64,000 nt of DNA from Richelia sinica FACHB-800 (GCF_014698825.1 NZ_JACJTT010000002.1:310001-374000); one strand, 5' to 3'; positions 9,079 to 18,982 are shown, counted from the first letter of the stretch. The notes: generated by a model from the sequence alone, not told the origin. Numbers and translations: made by a program.

Positions 9079-10086
9079 ATGAATATATTACAAAAAACTA
9101 CGGAGGAACAGCGATTACGGATAGAAATCAAACGCCTTCGTCAACAGGTGAACAAACTTAAGCAAGCTAATATAGATTTGCAAATTACTTTAGAAACTAC
9201 AGTTGCCCATGGAGATTGTATCGAGGCTCAGCTGCAAGAAATCAATCAACAACTGCAATTAACTATTTCTGGATATCATCAAAAATATACTACCCTTCAA
9301 TCTGTATTGGATATTATTTCTCGTCAAAAAGCAGATTTAGAAGTAATTCTGCAAACTACGGTTGAACATGGCGATGCTGTAGAATCTCAGCTAGAAAGTT
9401 TAAATCAGAAGCTGAAGGATGAAGTACAAGCACGTCAGCAAGCAGAACTAAAGCTAAAATCCTTATTGCAAATAATTTCTCAAGAAAAAACAGATTTAGA
9501 AATTATTATGCAAACTATTATTGAGCATGGCGATGCAGTTGGACAACAGTGGCACGATAAAGCATTATATGCAGAATATTTAGCAAATATTGACGGATTA
9601 ACCCAAGTATATAATCGCCGTAAAATGGATGATACTCTAGACCGGGAGTGGCAACGTATGGCTAGAGAGCAACTACCTTTATCTTTTATTTTGTGTGATA
9701 TTGATAACTTTAAAGCTTATAATGATACTTATGGTCACGCACTGGGAGATGAAGCACTAAGACAAGTTGCATTAGCCATCAAAAGTGTGGTGCAAAGACC
9801 AGGAGATTTAGTAGCAAGGTACGGTGGTGAAGAGTTTGCAGTGATTTTGCCCAACACTGAAAAATTAGGGGCACTGCACATATCCAGACATATTCTTTTA
9901 GCTGTGGAAAAAATCTATCTTATTCATGCAAGATCCGAAATTAGCCCATATTTAAGCGTTAGTATAGGCGTAACTTCTACTTTTCCCCAGCCAGGAGAGG
10001 ATTTTTTGCAATTGGTAAATGCAGCTGATGAAGCTTTATACGCTGCCAAAACCCAGGGAAAGAACCGTATTGTCTTTAAAGGTTAG
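9079..10086 (+). CDS. Diguanylate cyclase (GGDEF) with repeated coiled-coil stalk, SiaD-like
   Basis: The C-terminal half (about 170-335) is a GGDEF domain with active-site GGEEF at 249-253 and an inhibitory RxxD site (RPGD 240-243) exactly five residues earlier, so it should make c-di-GMP and be product-inhibited. The N-terminal 160 residues are a soluble coiled coil holding three copies of a motif ending in T(T/I)(V/I)xHGD, with HGD at 44-46, 97-99 and 150-152, an exact 53-residue period. There is no membrane segment or input domain, so control must come from a partner, most simply the STAS protein encoded just upstream. An AGGAG lies about 20 bp before the chosen ATG; a nearer ATG at 9071 is followed at once by a stop. 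Confidence 0.93.
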   Translation: MNILQKTTEEQRLRIEIKRLRQQVNKLKQANIDLQITLETTVAHGDCIEAQLQEINQQLQLTISGYHQKYTTLQSVLDIISRQKADLEVILQTTVEHGDAVESQLESLNQKLKDEVQARQQAELKLKSLLQIISQEKTDLEIIMQTIIEHGDAVGQQWHDKALYAEYLANIDGLTQVYNRRKMDDTLDREWQRMAREQLPLSFILCDIDNFKAYNDTYGHALGDEALRQVALAIKSVVQRPGDLVARYGGEEFAVILPNTEKLGALHISRHILLAVEKIYLIHARSEISPYLSVSIGVTSTFPQPGEDFLQLVNAADEALYAAKTQGKNRIVFKG

Positions 10087-10105
10087 GGTGAGCAATGCCC
10101 ACCCT
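10085..10105. terminator. Bidirectional hairpin between convergent genes
   Basis: AGGGTG (10085-10090) pairs with CACCCT (10100-10105), with GC/GC pairs continuing inside and a short loop. A TTTATG tail follows on the plus strand. It lies between the convergent diguanylate cyclase and glgB genes. The sequence matches the GGGTGGGCATTGCCCACC type of Nostoc palindrome, so it may be a repeat that also serves as terminator. Confidence 0.55.
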
Positions 10106-10112
10106 TTATGTC

Positions 10113-12404
10113 TTACTTCTTCACTTGAGCAGTTTTCTGTTTATCTAATTTGAGAATTAAAACTCCCAAAGGTGGTAAACATAAATCTAAGGAATAAGGA
10201 CGATTATGCAAAGACCACTCATCAGTCCACTTCCCACCTAAATTGCCCATATTGCTACCACCATACTGACGCGCATCACTATTGAATAATTCAGTATAGA
10301 AGCCAGCTTCTGGGACTCCAATACGGTAGTGAGAATGAGGCTGTGGGGTGAAGTTGCAAACGACAACCACACAGTTATCACTATCTTTATCGCGACGGAT
10401 AAAGGAAACAACACTATGGCGATTATCACTACAATCAATCCACTCAAACCCTTCTCTGGCAAAATCTAGGCTGTATAAAGCGGATTCAGACCGATAGAGG
10501 TGATTCAAGTCTTGGAAGAATTTTTTCAACTGTTGGTGAGCTTCATACTGATGTAAATGCCACTCCAAATCAGCCCAAACATTCCACTCACTCCACTGGC
10601 CGAACTCCATACTCATAAACATGGTTTTCTTGCCAGGATGAGCAAACATGTAGGCAAATAAACAACGCACATTAGCAAAACTTTGCCATCTATCACCAGG
10701 CATCTTGCCGACGATATTGCTCTTACCATGCACCACTTCATCATGAGACAAAGCCAGCATGAAGTTTTCGCTGTGGTGATACCACATACTAAAGGTGACG
10801 TTATTTTGATGGAATTGACGGAACCATGGGTCCATGCTGAAATAGTCCAGCATATCGTGCATCCAGCCCATGTTCCATTTCAAATTGAAGCCTAGACCAC
10901 CTGTATAGGTTGGCCAAGATACCATGGGCCAAGCTGTAGATTCTTCAGCAATGGAGAGAACACCAGGGAAATAGCTGAAGAGTAGGTGGTTAACTTGACG
11001 CAAGAAGTCAGCTGCTTCTAAATTTTCTCGACCACCATATTGGTTAGGCAGCCATTCCCCATCCTTACGACAATAGTCCAGGTAGAGCATGGATGCGACA
11101 GCATCCACACGAATCCCATCTATGTGATATTTATCAAACCAAAATAGGGCATTGGCTACTAGGAAGTTCCTGACTTCATGACGGCTATAGTTGAAGACTA
11201 AAGTTCCCCATTCTTTGTGTTCACCTTTGCGGGAGTCTGCATGTTCATAAAGGTGAGTACCATCGAAGAAGGCTAAACCATGTCCATCTTTAGGAAAATG
11301 GCCGGGAACCCAATCAACTATGACACCAATACCATTGAGGTGACATTGGTCAACAAAGTACATAAAGTCTTCTGGGCTACCGAATCGGGAAGTAGGGGCA
11401 TAGTAGCCAGTCACTTGATAACCCCAAGAACCGTCAAAGGGGTGTTCGGCAATAGGTAAAAGTTCTAGATGGGTATATCCTAATTCTTTGACATAGGGAA
11501 TGAGTTTAGCTGCTAATTCCCGATAGGTTAAAAACCTAGCACCAGGCTTCAATTCCGAAACAGTGACTACAGGTTCGGTTTCTCCATTAGGAAGTTTGGC
11601 TGGTTCTGCACTAGATGCGTGTAACCAGGAACCTAAATGTACTTCGTAGACTGATATAGGTTGCGTTAGTGGGTCTGTGTGGCGACGCTTTTCAATCCAG
11701 TCGCTATCATTCCAAGTATATGAGTTTAAATCGGTGACGATAGATGCTGTTTTTGGCCGGGGTTCTTGGTAGAAGCCGTAGGGATCAGATTTTTCGTAAA
11801 TGTGTCCTTCAAAATTTTTGATTTCATATTTGTAATGTTCCCCTACTCCAATTTCAGGAATAAATAATTCCCAAATGCCGGTGGGGCCTTTACGCATTTG
11901 GTGTTTACGTCCATCCCAGTAGTTGAAGTCTCCTAAGACTGAAACGTTACGGGCATTGGGGGCCCAAACAGCGAAGTAAACACCTTTCACACCATTGATT
12001 TCTGTGGGGTGTGCTCCCAGCTTTTCATAAATGCGGTGATGATTGCCTTCGCTAAATAAATGCAGGTCAAAATCTGTCAATCGAGGTGAACGGAAGGCGT
12101 AGGGGTCATAGATGACTTGCTCATGACCTTGTTCTTGAATGCGTAACTGGTAGTTTTTCAGTTCTGGTATTTCGATTGTGCATTCAAAGAAGTGGGGGTT
12201 ATGTACTGATTGCATGGGGTATTCTTTCCGTTCTTCTGGAAGAACTACCCATGCTGCATTGGCATTTGGTAGGTAGGCTCGCACAGCCCAGATAGTTTTA
12301 CCATCTTTTTCAATGAGGTGAGACCCTAATACCTCAAATGGATCATGATGCTGATTCCAAACGATGCTATTAACCTGTTCAGAGGCGACCGTGGTGATGG
12401 ACAT
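10113..12404 (-). CDS. glgB: 1,4-alpha-glucan branching enzyme
   Basis: The 763-residue protein creates alpha-1,6 branches in glycogen. It has an N-terminal CBM48-like region (DPFEVLGSH, then [24 protein letters not shown]), a GH13 (beta/alpha)8 barrel with nucleophile D434 in [11 protein letters not shown] and general acid E487 in SIAEEST, the conserved HDEVVHGK segment, and the C-terminal all-beta domain. The length is typical of cyanobacterial GlgB. Start ATG 12404 begins [15 protein letters not shown], the usual cyanobacterial N-terminus. It is apparently monocistronic and convergent with the diguanylate cyclase gene. Confidence 0.97.
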   Translation of the reverse strand: MSITTVASEQVNSIVWNQHHDPFEVLGSHLIEKDGKTIWAVRAYLPNANAAWVVLPEERKEYPMQSVHNPHFFECTIEIPELKNYQLRIQEQGHEQVIYDPYAFRSPRLTDFDLHLFSEGNHHRIYEKLGAHPTEINGVKGVYFAVWAPNARNVSVLGDFNYWDGRKHQMRKGPTGIWELFIPEIGVGEHYKYEIKNFEGHIYEKSDPYGFYQEPRPKTASIVTDLNSYTWNDSDWIEKRRHTDPLTQPISVYEVHLGSWLHASSAEPAKLPNGETEPVVTVSELKPGARFLTYRELAAKLIPYVKELGYTHLELLPIAEHPFDGSWGYQVTGYYAPTSRFGSPEDFMYFVDQCHLNGIGVIVDWVPGHFPKDGHGLAFFDGTHLYEHADSRKGEHKEWGTLVFNYSRHEVRNFLVANALFWFDKYHIDGIRVDAVASMLYLDYCRKDGEWLPNQYGGRENLEAADFLRQVNHLLFSYFPGVLSIAEESTAWPMVSWPTYTGGLGFNLKWNMGWMHDMLDYFSMDPWFRQFHQNNVTFSMWYHHSENFMLALSHDEVVHGKSNIVGKMPGDRWQSFANVRCLFAYMFAHPGKKTMFMSMEFGQWSEWNVWADLEWHLHQYEAHQQLKKFFQDLNHLYRSESALYSLDFAREGFEWIDCSDNRHSVVSFIRRDKDSDNCVVVVCNFTPQPHSHYRIGVPEAGFYTELFNSDARQYGGSNMGNLGGKWTDEWSLHNRPYSLDLCLPPLGVLILKLDKQKTAQVKK

Positions 12405-12544
12405 GAAGCTACCTAAGTGGAATAAGGTGATTAACTAAATCGGCTTTGTTAATATGTATATATATATTCTTTACATTTATTTGCACTTTTGTCGCCAGTG
12501 TTATGTTAATTCCCCGTTAACTGTGGATGAGAATTTTCAGGCTG

Positions 12545-12859
12545 CTAAATACTTAAAAATGGGAATAACTGGAGCAAAACTCGACGTATCCGTAATAGAA
12601 ATACTTGTTCTCGAATTCGAGTGTTTAGTTTTGGGGGTGGGCTAGTTTGCTGTTGTGCTTGTAGTTCGGCATATTCGGCGGCACTTAAGCGTTTACCATC
12701 AACGGGCGATCGCGCTTCTGTGATAATTTCGGTTCTGAGTATCTCTTCTGGTATGTCTTCTGGTGGTGGTAATGCTTTTACTGCTGTGTCTCTATGACCA
12801 GCCACCCACACCACTATGGCAGTAGTGATACTCAAAATCAGAAGTTTTAGAGATTTCAT
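12545..12859 (-). CDS. Small membrane-anchored protein, unknown function
   Basis: The 104-residue protein has an N-terminal signal/anchor (MKSLKLLILSITTAIVVWVAG), a proline/acidic stretch (PPPEDIPEEIL), an ARSPVDGKRLSAAEYAEL segment and a basic-hydrophobic tail (LLRIRRVLLQLFPF). The pattern ARSPxDGxxLxAxEYAxL recurs in short conserved cyanobacterial proteins, as far as I recall, but I know no function. It is transcribed alone on the minus strand between GST and glgB, with short spacers on both sides. Confidence 0.62.
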   Translation of the reverse strand: MKSLKLLILSITTAIVVWVAGHRDTAVKALPPPEDIPEEILRTEIITEARSPVDGKRLSAAEYAELQAQQQTSPPPKLNTRIREQVFLLRIRRVLLQLFPFLSI

Positions 12860-12981
12860 GGATTTTCAATTCTCACCCTCATTTGTTAGCCATAGATAGT
12901 ATCTGTTTCTCTCCATCCTTGTGTTACCTCTCTTGCTTCCCTGGCTTGGTAAAACTAATTATGTTTAACTAAAAATCAGCA

Positions 12982-13671
12982 TCACAATCCTGGTGGTAGT
13001 GGTTCTCTACATAATTGATGGATTTCTGTAATTTTGGTAAATAACCAAGGGTATTGTTGACGATATTCAGGAATTAAGGCTAGAGGACTTAATAATGCAG
13101 CTGCGGTCAGGTCAGCTACGCTGAAGCGATCGCCCACTAAATAATCTCTTTTTTGCCAGCGTCTTCCTAGTTCTGCTAAGGCATTGGCTAGTCTTTTAGT
13201 AGCTAAATCCACCGTGGCATCATCAATGCCATATTGTCTTCTGACTACTTGAATGACGATTTGACTGCTGAGTGATGGGTCAATACTTTTGCCCTCCCTA
13301 GCGCGAAATTGATAATAGACAAACCTGGTGGCTGTACCGATACTTTCGTCTAACCAGTCTTCTAGCATCAAGGCTTCTGCTTGCTGGTCTGGATTTGGTA
13401 AATATAATGATGGCTCTGGTTGGTAAGCTTCTAAAAATTTGATAATTGCTGTTGAATCAGCGATCGCTTTTGGCCAGCTAGTTAAGCTTGATGCCTGCTC
13501 TCCCTCCCATGGCAGCAACAGCGGTAAAGTCGTTAAACCTGTGAGGGGTTTAACTTTGAGAATATGTAGCCCTGGCGTAAGGTTTTGACAATGGTAATTT
13601 ATTTGTTTATAACCCAGTGCTAGCCGAGCTTTCCGACAATAATGAGATGTACTAAATTGCAGTAGCAACAT
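12982..13671 (-). CDS. Glutathione S-transferase family protein
   Basis: The 229-residue protein has a thioredoxin-like N-terminal domain (LLLQFSTSHYCRKARLAL, with a cysteine at the active-site position and a DSTAIIKFLEAY motif that would bind the glutathione gamma-glutamate) and an all-helical C-terminal domain with the N-capping DRFSVADLTAAALL motif. This is the full GST fold. The usual cis-proline (xxVP) reads TTLPLL. Function is probably detoxification or reduction with glutathione; the substrate is unknown. A second, more distant GST is encoded at 47273. Confidence 0.85.
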   Translation of the reverse strand: MLLLQFSTSHYCRKARLALGYKQINYHCQNLTPGLHILKVKPLTGLTTLPLLLPWEGEQASSLTSWPKAIADSTAIIKFLEAYQPEPSLYLPNPDQQAEALMLEDWLDESIGTATRFVYYQFRAREGKSIDPSLSSQIVIQVVRRQYGIDDATVDLATKRLANALAELGRRWQKRDYLVGDRFSVADLTAAALLSPLALIPEYRQQYPWLFTKITEIHQLCREPLPPGL

Positions 13672-14197
13672 AGAGCTACTTTAGCATCTGACAGAATAAA
13701 ACTAACTAATTCAAAAACAAAAAGATGTTTGATTTATCAAATTTTTCAGAGTTAATATGTCCCATTACTTGGGTAAAGGGGTACAAATTTACTAGCAAAT
13801 GATAGTTTTATATATAGGTAGATGTAAATCTACCTATATGTCTTTCACTACAATCGCCGAGCAATTCTTGTTGATTAAAGAATAATTGTGGCTCAGGTAG
13901 GTGAAAATAAGAAAACAGTCGGAAAATCGACTGGGTAGGTGCTTACATCGGCATCAAAGCTGCCGCTAAAATAAGTTAGTTTTAAATTCTCATGTTTAAA
14001 AGCAGAGAATTGGCAGTGCTGATGCTGTTTATACAAATTTTGAGGCTTTAATTACAGACAGACAAAGACAGTACGAGCTTTCTTACTGTTGTCTTCTTGT
14101 TTTGGCCCGAATGAAAAAACATGCAGCCATTAATTGGAGATCGACTCAATTAAGGCTATGGACAACGATGTAGTGAGGAGCGTTGTCTGAATGTTAA
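13672..14197. other. Spacer with three consecutive hairpins
   Basis: No credible ORF is present in this 526 bp spacer. It contains a perfect 12-bp inverted repeat with a 4-nt loop (ATATAGGTAGAT at 13812-13823 and ATCTACCTATAT at 13828-13839), then CAGTCG-GAAAAT-CGACTG (13916-13933), then CGGCA-TCAAAGC-TGCCG (13949-13965). The motif GGTAGRTG occurs three times in this stretch. A small structured RNA or a protein-binding palindrome is possible, but no poly-T tail follows the last hairpin. Confidence 0.4.
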
Positions 14198-14470
14198 TTA
14201 GGGAGTAGTTGTGGGTGTAGCAGCAGGGCTAGCAGCAGGTGAGGTTGTAGCGGCAGGACTTGCAGCAGGGCTAGCAGCAGGACTTGCAGCAGGGCTAGCA
14301 GCAGGGCTAGCAGCAGGGCTGGCAGCAGGGCTGGCAGTATCAGATGGTTCACCACCGGTGGTTGCAGCAGGAGAACTGGTAGGAGTACCAGTGTCACCAC
14401 CACCTTCACAGGCTCCAAGCAGGGTAGCCAGACTTAACATGAGAGCAAAACCAAAGATTCTTGTTTTCAT
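14198..14470 (-). CDS. Ala-Ser-Pro repeat lipoprotein, unknown function
   Basis: The 90-residue product begins with a lipoprotein signal peptide ending in the lipobox LLGAC (Cys 20), followed by a glycine-rich spacer and about ten SPAA units, so the mature protein is a lipid-anchored, low-complexity, extended chain. The repeats are encoded by nearly identical 12-bp units, which keep the frame when copies are gained or lost. Such proteins may act as spacers in the periplasm or wall. The opposite strand of this GC-rich stretch is also open but codes only a poly-AGL protein and is a shadow. Confidence 0.68.
   Translation of the reverse strand: MKTRIFGFALMLSLATLLGACEGGGDTGTPTSSPAATTGGEPSDTASPAASPAASPAASPAASPAASPAASPAATTSPAASPAATPTTTP
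14253..14336. repeat. 12-bp tandem repeat inside lipoprotein gene
   Basis: About seven tandem copies of GCAGCAGGGCTA (with GGACTT or GGGCTG variants) lie within the coding region and encode SPAA units on the minus strand. The unit length preserves the frame, so copy number can vary among strains without truncating the protein. Confidence 0.8.
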
Positions 14471-14996
14471 AACTCCTCTTTCACCAATTAGGGCAATAGA
14501 ATTCTTTCGCCTGTTGATTAAGATACCTTATTTGTTGATTTTTGTTAATTGATTTGAGATTACATCTGAAAAACGCAATTTTTTGCGGGAATGGCTGGTA
14601 ACGACAACAAGGAAGCAAGTATTTCTTTCGTTCATAGCGAAGGGGTTGATTATTTGGGGGTTTTTTATGGTTGACGCGTAACTTCCCCAATTTGGGGGTG
14701 CTGACACCCTGAACTATGGAAACACTTCACCATACCAAAAATTGTGATAATTTTCCAGAGTGTTGCCCCTTACCGCCCCTGTTTGCCATAGTTTTAGATA
14801 TGATACATCACAAACCTACTTTTTCCTGTGGGCGATCGCTAATGGTCAAGACTAAACTACCAAGGTGATGTATGCTCTGTTGCAGTTAACCCTGATTGAT
14901 TCTCTGTGAGGATGACTGCGATGTGATCTTTGTTCACACCAGGATAGGCGATCGTCAAATTGCCAAAAATTATAGTATTTTCCATCTTCAAAAATT
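14471..14996. other. Divergent promoter region between lipoprotein and FtsL-like genes
   Basis: This 526 bp spacer contains no convincing ORF. It carries a near-palindrome CCCCAATTTGGGG (14685-14697) followed at once by GGGTG-CTGA-CACCC, which together form a compact GC-rich structure, and a HIP1 octamer near 14832. Promoters for both flanking genes should be here, but I could not assign clear -35/-10 pairs. Confidence 0.35.
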
Positions 14997-15662
14997 ATGA
15001 CTGCTGCCCGCAAATCAGCTGTTGCTCCTAAAACTCCTTGGTTACAACCAGAGACTAATCTCTCGCCGCGTCAACGACGTTCGGCAAATCGTCGAGCCAG
15101 CAATCGGACTGCCCCTATTCCTAGTTCATCGACTTCATCCCCAAGAAAAAAACAGCGTGGCGATATTCCCCGTCCATCCATTACTGCTATTCATCCAGGT
15201 GCTCCAGTCAGACCCATCAGCAACCTTCATCAACAACCGGCAAATGTAAATAACTCTCAATCCAGTGGAAATTTACCTATGATGCCAACTCCCGGTGCAG
15301 AACCTGTATGGTTATTACGTCTATACGCGATGAATCGTTATTCCTCGATTGCTGCATTTCTGTTTGTGTCTGCCACACTGGTAGTCTATGGTTTCAGCGT
15401 ATATTCTCAAGCCCTGTGGAGCCAAGCCTACCAGAGACTACAAAACCTGCACCGCAATGAACGTCAGTTAATTACAACCAACGCTACACTCAAAAGCAAA
15501 ATGGCTGAGGAAGCAGAAAAGCCAACTGCCGGGCTGGTTTTTCCCACTCCTGAAAGAACTATTTTCTTACCAGAAGCTTCTCAGAAAACCACGAACCCAG
15601 CGGCAACGAACACCACCAATGTACCAGTTCAACTCCAAACTCCATCACCACTAGGATATTAA
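14997..15662 (+). CDS. FtsL-like bitopic membrane protein, probable divisome component
   Basis: The 221-residue protein has a long basic, Pro/Ser-rich cytoplasmic N-terminus (1-110), one transmembrane segment (about 116-136, SIAAFLFVSATLVVYGFSV), a short periplasmic heptad-rich helix (about 140-170) and a low-complexity tail. This topology and its position 156 bp upstream of ftsI match FtsL, the small bitopic protein that works with FtsI and FtsW in septal peptidoglycan synthesis. Cyanobacterial FtsL proteins diverge strongly in sequence, so the assignment rests on topology and context. The N-terminus is longer than in enteric FtsL. Confidence 0.62.
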   Translation: MTAARKSAVAPKTPWLQPETNLSPRQRRSANRRASNRTAPIPSSSTSSPRKKQRGDIPRPSITAIHPGAPVRPISNLHQQPANVNNSQSSGNLPMMPTPGAEPVWLLRLYAMNRYSSIAAFLFVSATLVVYGFSVYSQALWSQAYQRLQNLHRNERQLITTNATLKSKMAEEAEKPTAGLVFPTPERTIFLPEASQKTTNPAATNTTNVPVQLQTPSPLGY

Positions 15663-15818
15663 ACTCGGAATTTGACCTCTTTGGTACTCCCAATCAACTA
15701 AGGTAGTAATGAAGTAACAAAAGTTGATTTCATTTTAGGTGGTAGTAGTAATGCCAGTAGGCTGTCATTGGTAAATAAGGGCGGCTTTCATCCTTGAGCC
15801 GATCAAAATACACTAGAT

Positions 15819-17693
15819 ATGATGCAGCCCGCCCAAATAAGGACGATCCCAATGCATAAGTCACCCAGCAGAATTAAGTTTCAAAATTTACGCAAATTAA
15901 AATTCAAAAAACATCAAAAATTATCCCAAATAGCAGAATCAGAACATCAGCACCGGAAAATTACCGGGGAAGTCGCTAATATTAAAAATCGATTATTAAC
16001 CGTCTGGGCAATATTTATTTTTGCTGGCTTAGGATTGGGCTTCAAGTTATATCAATTACAAATTATTAGCGGGACTAAACTGGCAGAAAGGGCACGAAAT
16101 CAACAAATGGTGAATATTCGTCCCTTTATGCCACGCCGTCCTATTGTAGATCGCAATAAAAATGTCTTAGCTATTGACCGCCCAGTTTATAGTTTATATG
16201 TCCATCCCAAATTATTTAATCAATCTCCAGAAGAAATAGCCGAACTAATCGCTCCGATTATGGATCGGAATGTGGCGGATTTAGTCCGAATATTTAACAG
16301 CAAAAGAAGCGGAATTTTACTGACATCGTCTTTACCAGAAGAAATATATAGCCGTTTGATATCTTTACGTTTAAATGGGCTAGAGTTTATTCAAAAATAT
16401 TCACGATTTTATCCGCAAAACGATTTAGCGGCTGATGTCTTGGGATATGTGAATCTTGACCGTCGCGGCCAAGCTGGAGTGGAATATAGCCAAGAAAAGT
16501 TGCTGGAGAGGGCTGGACAAACAGTACGCCTCAGCCGGGCTGGTAATGGGGCCTTGATGCCAGATCATGCTCCCCAAGGATTTTTACATTCTGATGATTT
16601 ACAACTGCAATTGACCCTTGATCATCGATTACAAAGGGCTGCCCGTACTGCCTTGAAGGAACAAGTGGAGAAGTACAAAGCCCATCGTGGTGGGGTGATT
16701 GTCATGGATGCCACTGATGGGTCGCTATTGGCACTGGTGTCTCAACCCAGTTACAACCCCAATGAATACTCGAAGGCGGATTTATCTTTGTTCAAAAACT
16801 GGTTAGTGGCAGATTTGTATGAACCAGGATCAACATTTAAGCCATTGAATATAGCGATCGCTCTAGAAAACGGTGTAATCCAACCTGATGATGTTTTTGA
16901 TGATCCCGGAACTATCAAAGTTGCTGACCGCATTATTAAAAATGCTGAGAGGAATTCCTTTCGACAAATGAATATTGCCCAAATTCTCCAGCAATCCAGT
17001 AACGTTGGTATGGTACAAATTATCCAACGTTTAAAAAATCCCATTTACTACAACTGGTTGGAACGTTTGGGACTAGGACAAAAGGTTGATACAGATTTGC
17101 CCTTTGAAGTCAGTGGTCGGCTCAAAAGCCAAGAAGAATTCACCTCCTCACCCATTGAACCTGCAACTACCTCCTTTGGACAAGGCTTTTCACTTACACC
17201 CCTTCAACTAGTACAAATGCACGGTGCTTTAGCCAATGGTGGTAAATTAGTCACACCCCATGTGATTCGAGGACTGGTGGATGGCAATGGCCAAATGCAC
17301 TATGTACCTCAGCTACCAACCCCACGCCAAATTTTTTCTTCTACCACTGCTCAAAAAGTTGTAGAAATGATGGAAACTGTAGTGGATGAAGGTACTGGTA
17401 AAGCTTCGCAAATTCCTGGCTATCGCATTGCTGGGAAAACTGGTACAGCCCAAAAAGCTAGCCCCAATGGTGGATATATTAAAGGTGCAAGAATCACCAG
17501 TTTTGTGGCTATTTTACCCGTAGAATCTCCCCGCTATGTAGTATTAGCAATAGTTGATGAACCCCAAGGGGCAAATGCCTATGGTGGTACTGTAGCTGCA
17601 CCAATTGTCAAATCTGTCATTGAGGCTTTAATCAAGGTTGAACAAATTCCTCCAGGGAAAGCAATACAACCAATTCCTAATCCTAATCAATAA
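15819..17693 (+). CDS. ftsI: Peptidoglycan D,D-transpeptidase FtsI (PBP3)
   Basis: The 624-residue class B penicillin-binding protein cross-links septal peptidoglycan. It has a cytoplasmic N-terminus, one TM (about 61-78), the pedestal domain with RRPIVDRNKNVLA, and the transpeptidase domain with the three active-site motifs: S338-TFK341, S393-SN395 and K540-TGT. The length is typical. It follows the FtsL-like gene on the same strand. Its stop codon overlaps the stop of the convergent GCS2-like gene by a few bases. An alternative start is Met12. Confidence 0.93.
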   Translation: MMQPAQIRTIPMHKSPSRIKFQNLRKLKFKKHQKLSQIAESEHQHRKITGEVANIKNRLLTVWAIFIFAGLGLGFKLYQLQIISGTKLAERARNQQMVNIRPFMPRRPIVDRNKNVLAIDRPVYSLYVHPKLFNQSPEEIAELIAPIMDRNVADLVRIFNSKRSGILLTSSLPEEIYSRLISLRLNGLEFIQKYSRFYPQNDLAADVLGYVNLDRRGQAGVEYSQEKLLERAGQTVRLSRAGNGALMPDHAPQGFLHSDDLQLQLTLDHRLQRAARTALKEQVEKYKAHRGGVIVMDATDGSLLALVSQPSYNPNEYSKADLSLFKNWLVADLYEPGSTFKPLNIAIALENGVIQPDDVFDDPGTIKVADRIIKNAERNSFRQMNIAQILQQSSNVGMVQIIQRLKNPIYYNWLERLGLGQKVDTDLPFEVSGRLKSQEEFTSSPIEPATTSFGQGFSLTPLQLVQMHGALANGGKLVTPHVIRGLVDGNGQMHYVPQLPTPRQIFSSTTAQKVVEMMETVVDEGTGKASQIPGYRIAGKTGTAQKASPNGGYIKGARITSFVAILPVESPRYVVLAIVDEPQGANAYGGTVAAPIVKSVIEALIKVEQIPPGKAIQPIPNPNQ

Positions 17694-18790
17694 CCGTCAT
17701 AAGTTTGTCTCAAACTTGTTTCAATGGAGCCAGAGCTTTGAAAATTCTCTATTAGTTCATGGGATTTGGTTTTTCTGTTAGATAATATTGTTTTTAATAC
17801 TTGTAAATAACTAATATCTGTATCATTCCCTAAAGCTGCTTCTGCTGCCGCTAAAATTTGACTACCATGAACAAAAATATCTGGATTACTAAAGCCAGAT
17901 ATCGCAGAAATTTGATGTAAATTGGCATCGGGAACAATAGCTCTACCAGGTAAAGTTTTATCTATTGCTAAACCTTTTAATAAGGCTAATAACCCTGCAT
18001 AAATTGAAAAGTTATCACAACTATCACAAGATTTAAATTCAATTCTTCCTACTTCAGCAGGAATGCGTGCAACTTTAGTTAAGGCAGGTGTACTGTGAAT
18101 TAATTGTGATTTTTCTGGTACAAATACAAGGGTTGCTGGTCTTTTACCTGTTCTCATAAATGTACGTACTGATAAACCATGCCATAATTTCCCATCATAA
18201 AAGGGAGAACTATAAGTAAACGGTACAATGTAGGGACTATAATACGTAAACTTTTTACCAATATCAATGGCTTCTTCAATTGGTAAATCTGTGAGGGAAA
18301 TATTTAAATCTGGTCCATAGCTCACCATATAAATATTGGCGGTTTGTTCATCAGGATAAGCTAGTAATTGACTGCGCTCATAGTCATTTAATGGTGGTTG
18401 GGGTTCAAAATTTTTAGTATAAGGATTAAAACTAATTAGTACCGGATAAAACCCAAAATCTTTGGCTATTTTATGTAATAGGTGAAAACTGGCGGTGAGT
18501 TCAGTAATTGCTCCTTGAATATTGGGATGGATAGTAGTTCTAATTTCTATGCCTTTGCCTAAACAGTCCGTGACCGTTTCCGAATCGGCAAATCTTTCAA
18601 ATCCTTCTATATACCAACGTTTCTTTTTAATACCTGCATCACCAACTCGCAACTGGGGATAATCACTTGCATAGGTAGGTAATAAGTCTACAATTTGCTG
18701 AAAATCTGCAAATTTAGTACAAGAAAAATCTGCAAATTTCCCTTCTTTATTCAGAAAGGCAACTTCATGTTCTATGCCAAAACGAAACAT
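17687..18790 (-). CDS. Glutamate-cysteine ligase (GCS2)-like protein
   Basis: The 367-residue protein begins MFRFGIEHEVAFLN, where the GxExE pattern of the glutamine-synthetase-like ATP-binding carboxylate-amine ligases is visible. Later segments (GKGIEIRTTIHPNIQGAITEL, RVPAEVGR-type RIPAEVGRIEFKSCDSCDNFS) fit the GCS2 superfamily, whose members join glutamate to an amine. Cyanobacteria usually carry a different, characterised GshA, so this may be a paralogue with another amine substrate. It converges with and overlaps the end of ftsI by 7 bp. I am confident of the superfamily but not of the precise reaction. Confidence 0.65.
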   Translation of the reverse strand: MFRFGIEHEVAFLNKEGKFADFSCTKFADFQQIVDLLPTYASDYPQLRVGDAGIKKKRWYIEGFERFADSETVTDCLGKGIEIRTTIHPNIQGAITELTASFHLLHKIAKDFGFYPVLISFNPYTKNFEPQPPLNDYERSQLLAYPDEQTANIYMVSYGPDLNISLTDLPIEEAIDIGKKFTYYSPYIVPFTYSSPFYDGKLWHGLSVRTFMRTGKRPATLVFVPEKSQLIHSTPALTKVARIPAEVGRIEFKSCDSCDNFSIYAGLLALLKGLAIDKTLPGRAIVPDANLHQISAISGFSNPDIFVHGSQILAAAEAALGNDTDISYLQVLKTILSNRKTKSHELIENFQSSGSIETSLRQTYDGY

Positions 18791-18982
18791 ATATAAATAT
18801 AAAAAATTACCAAATTTACTTTAATAGATAATGGGTCACTGGTCACGGGAATAATAATGATATTTGATTAATCACCAATTACCGATAAATCTTCTTGACT
18901 AGTTAGTTAACTAGACGACACACAGCACAGCTAGATTGAAGGTAGCTTAGGATGGATGAGAAAACTAGAAGGTGGAAAGCTA

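Noticed and set aside
14211-14552. Plus-strand ORF opposite the SPAA lipoprotein
   Set aside because: It translates to a poly-Ala/Gly/Leu chain produced by the 12-bp repeat; the minus-strand lipobox protein explains the sequence.
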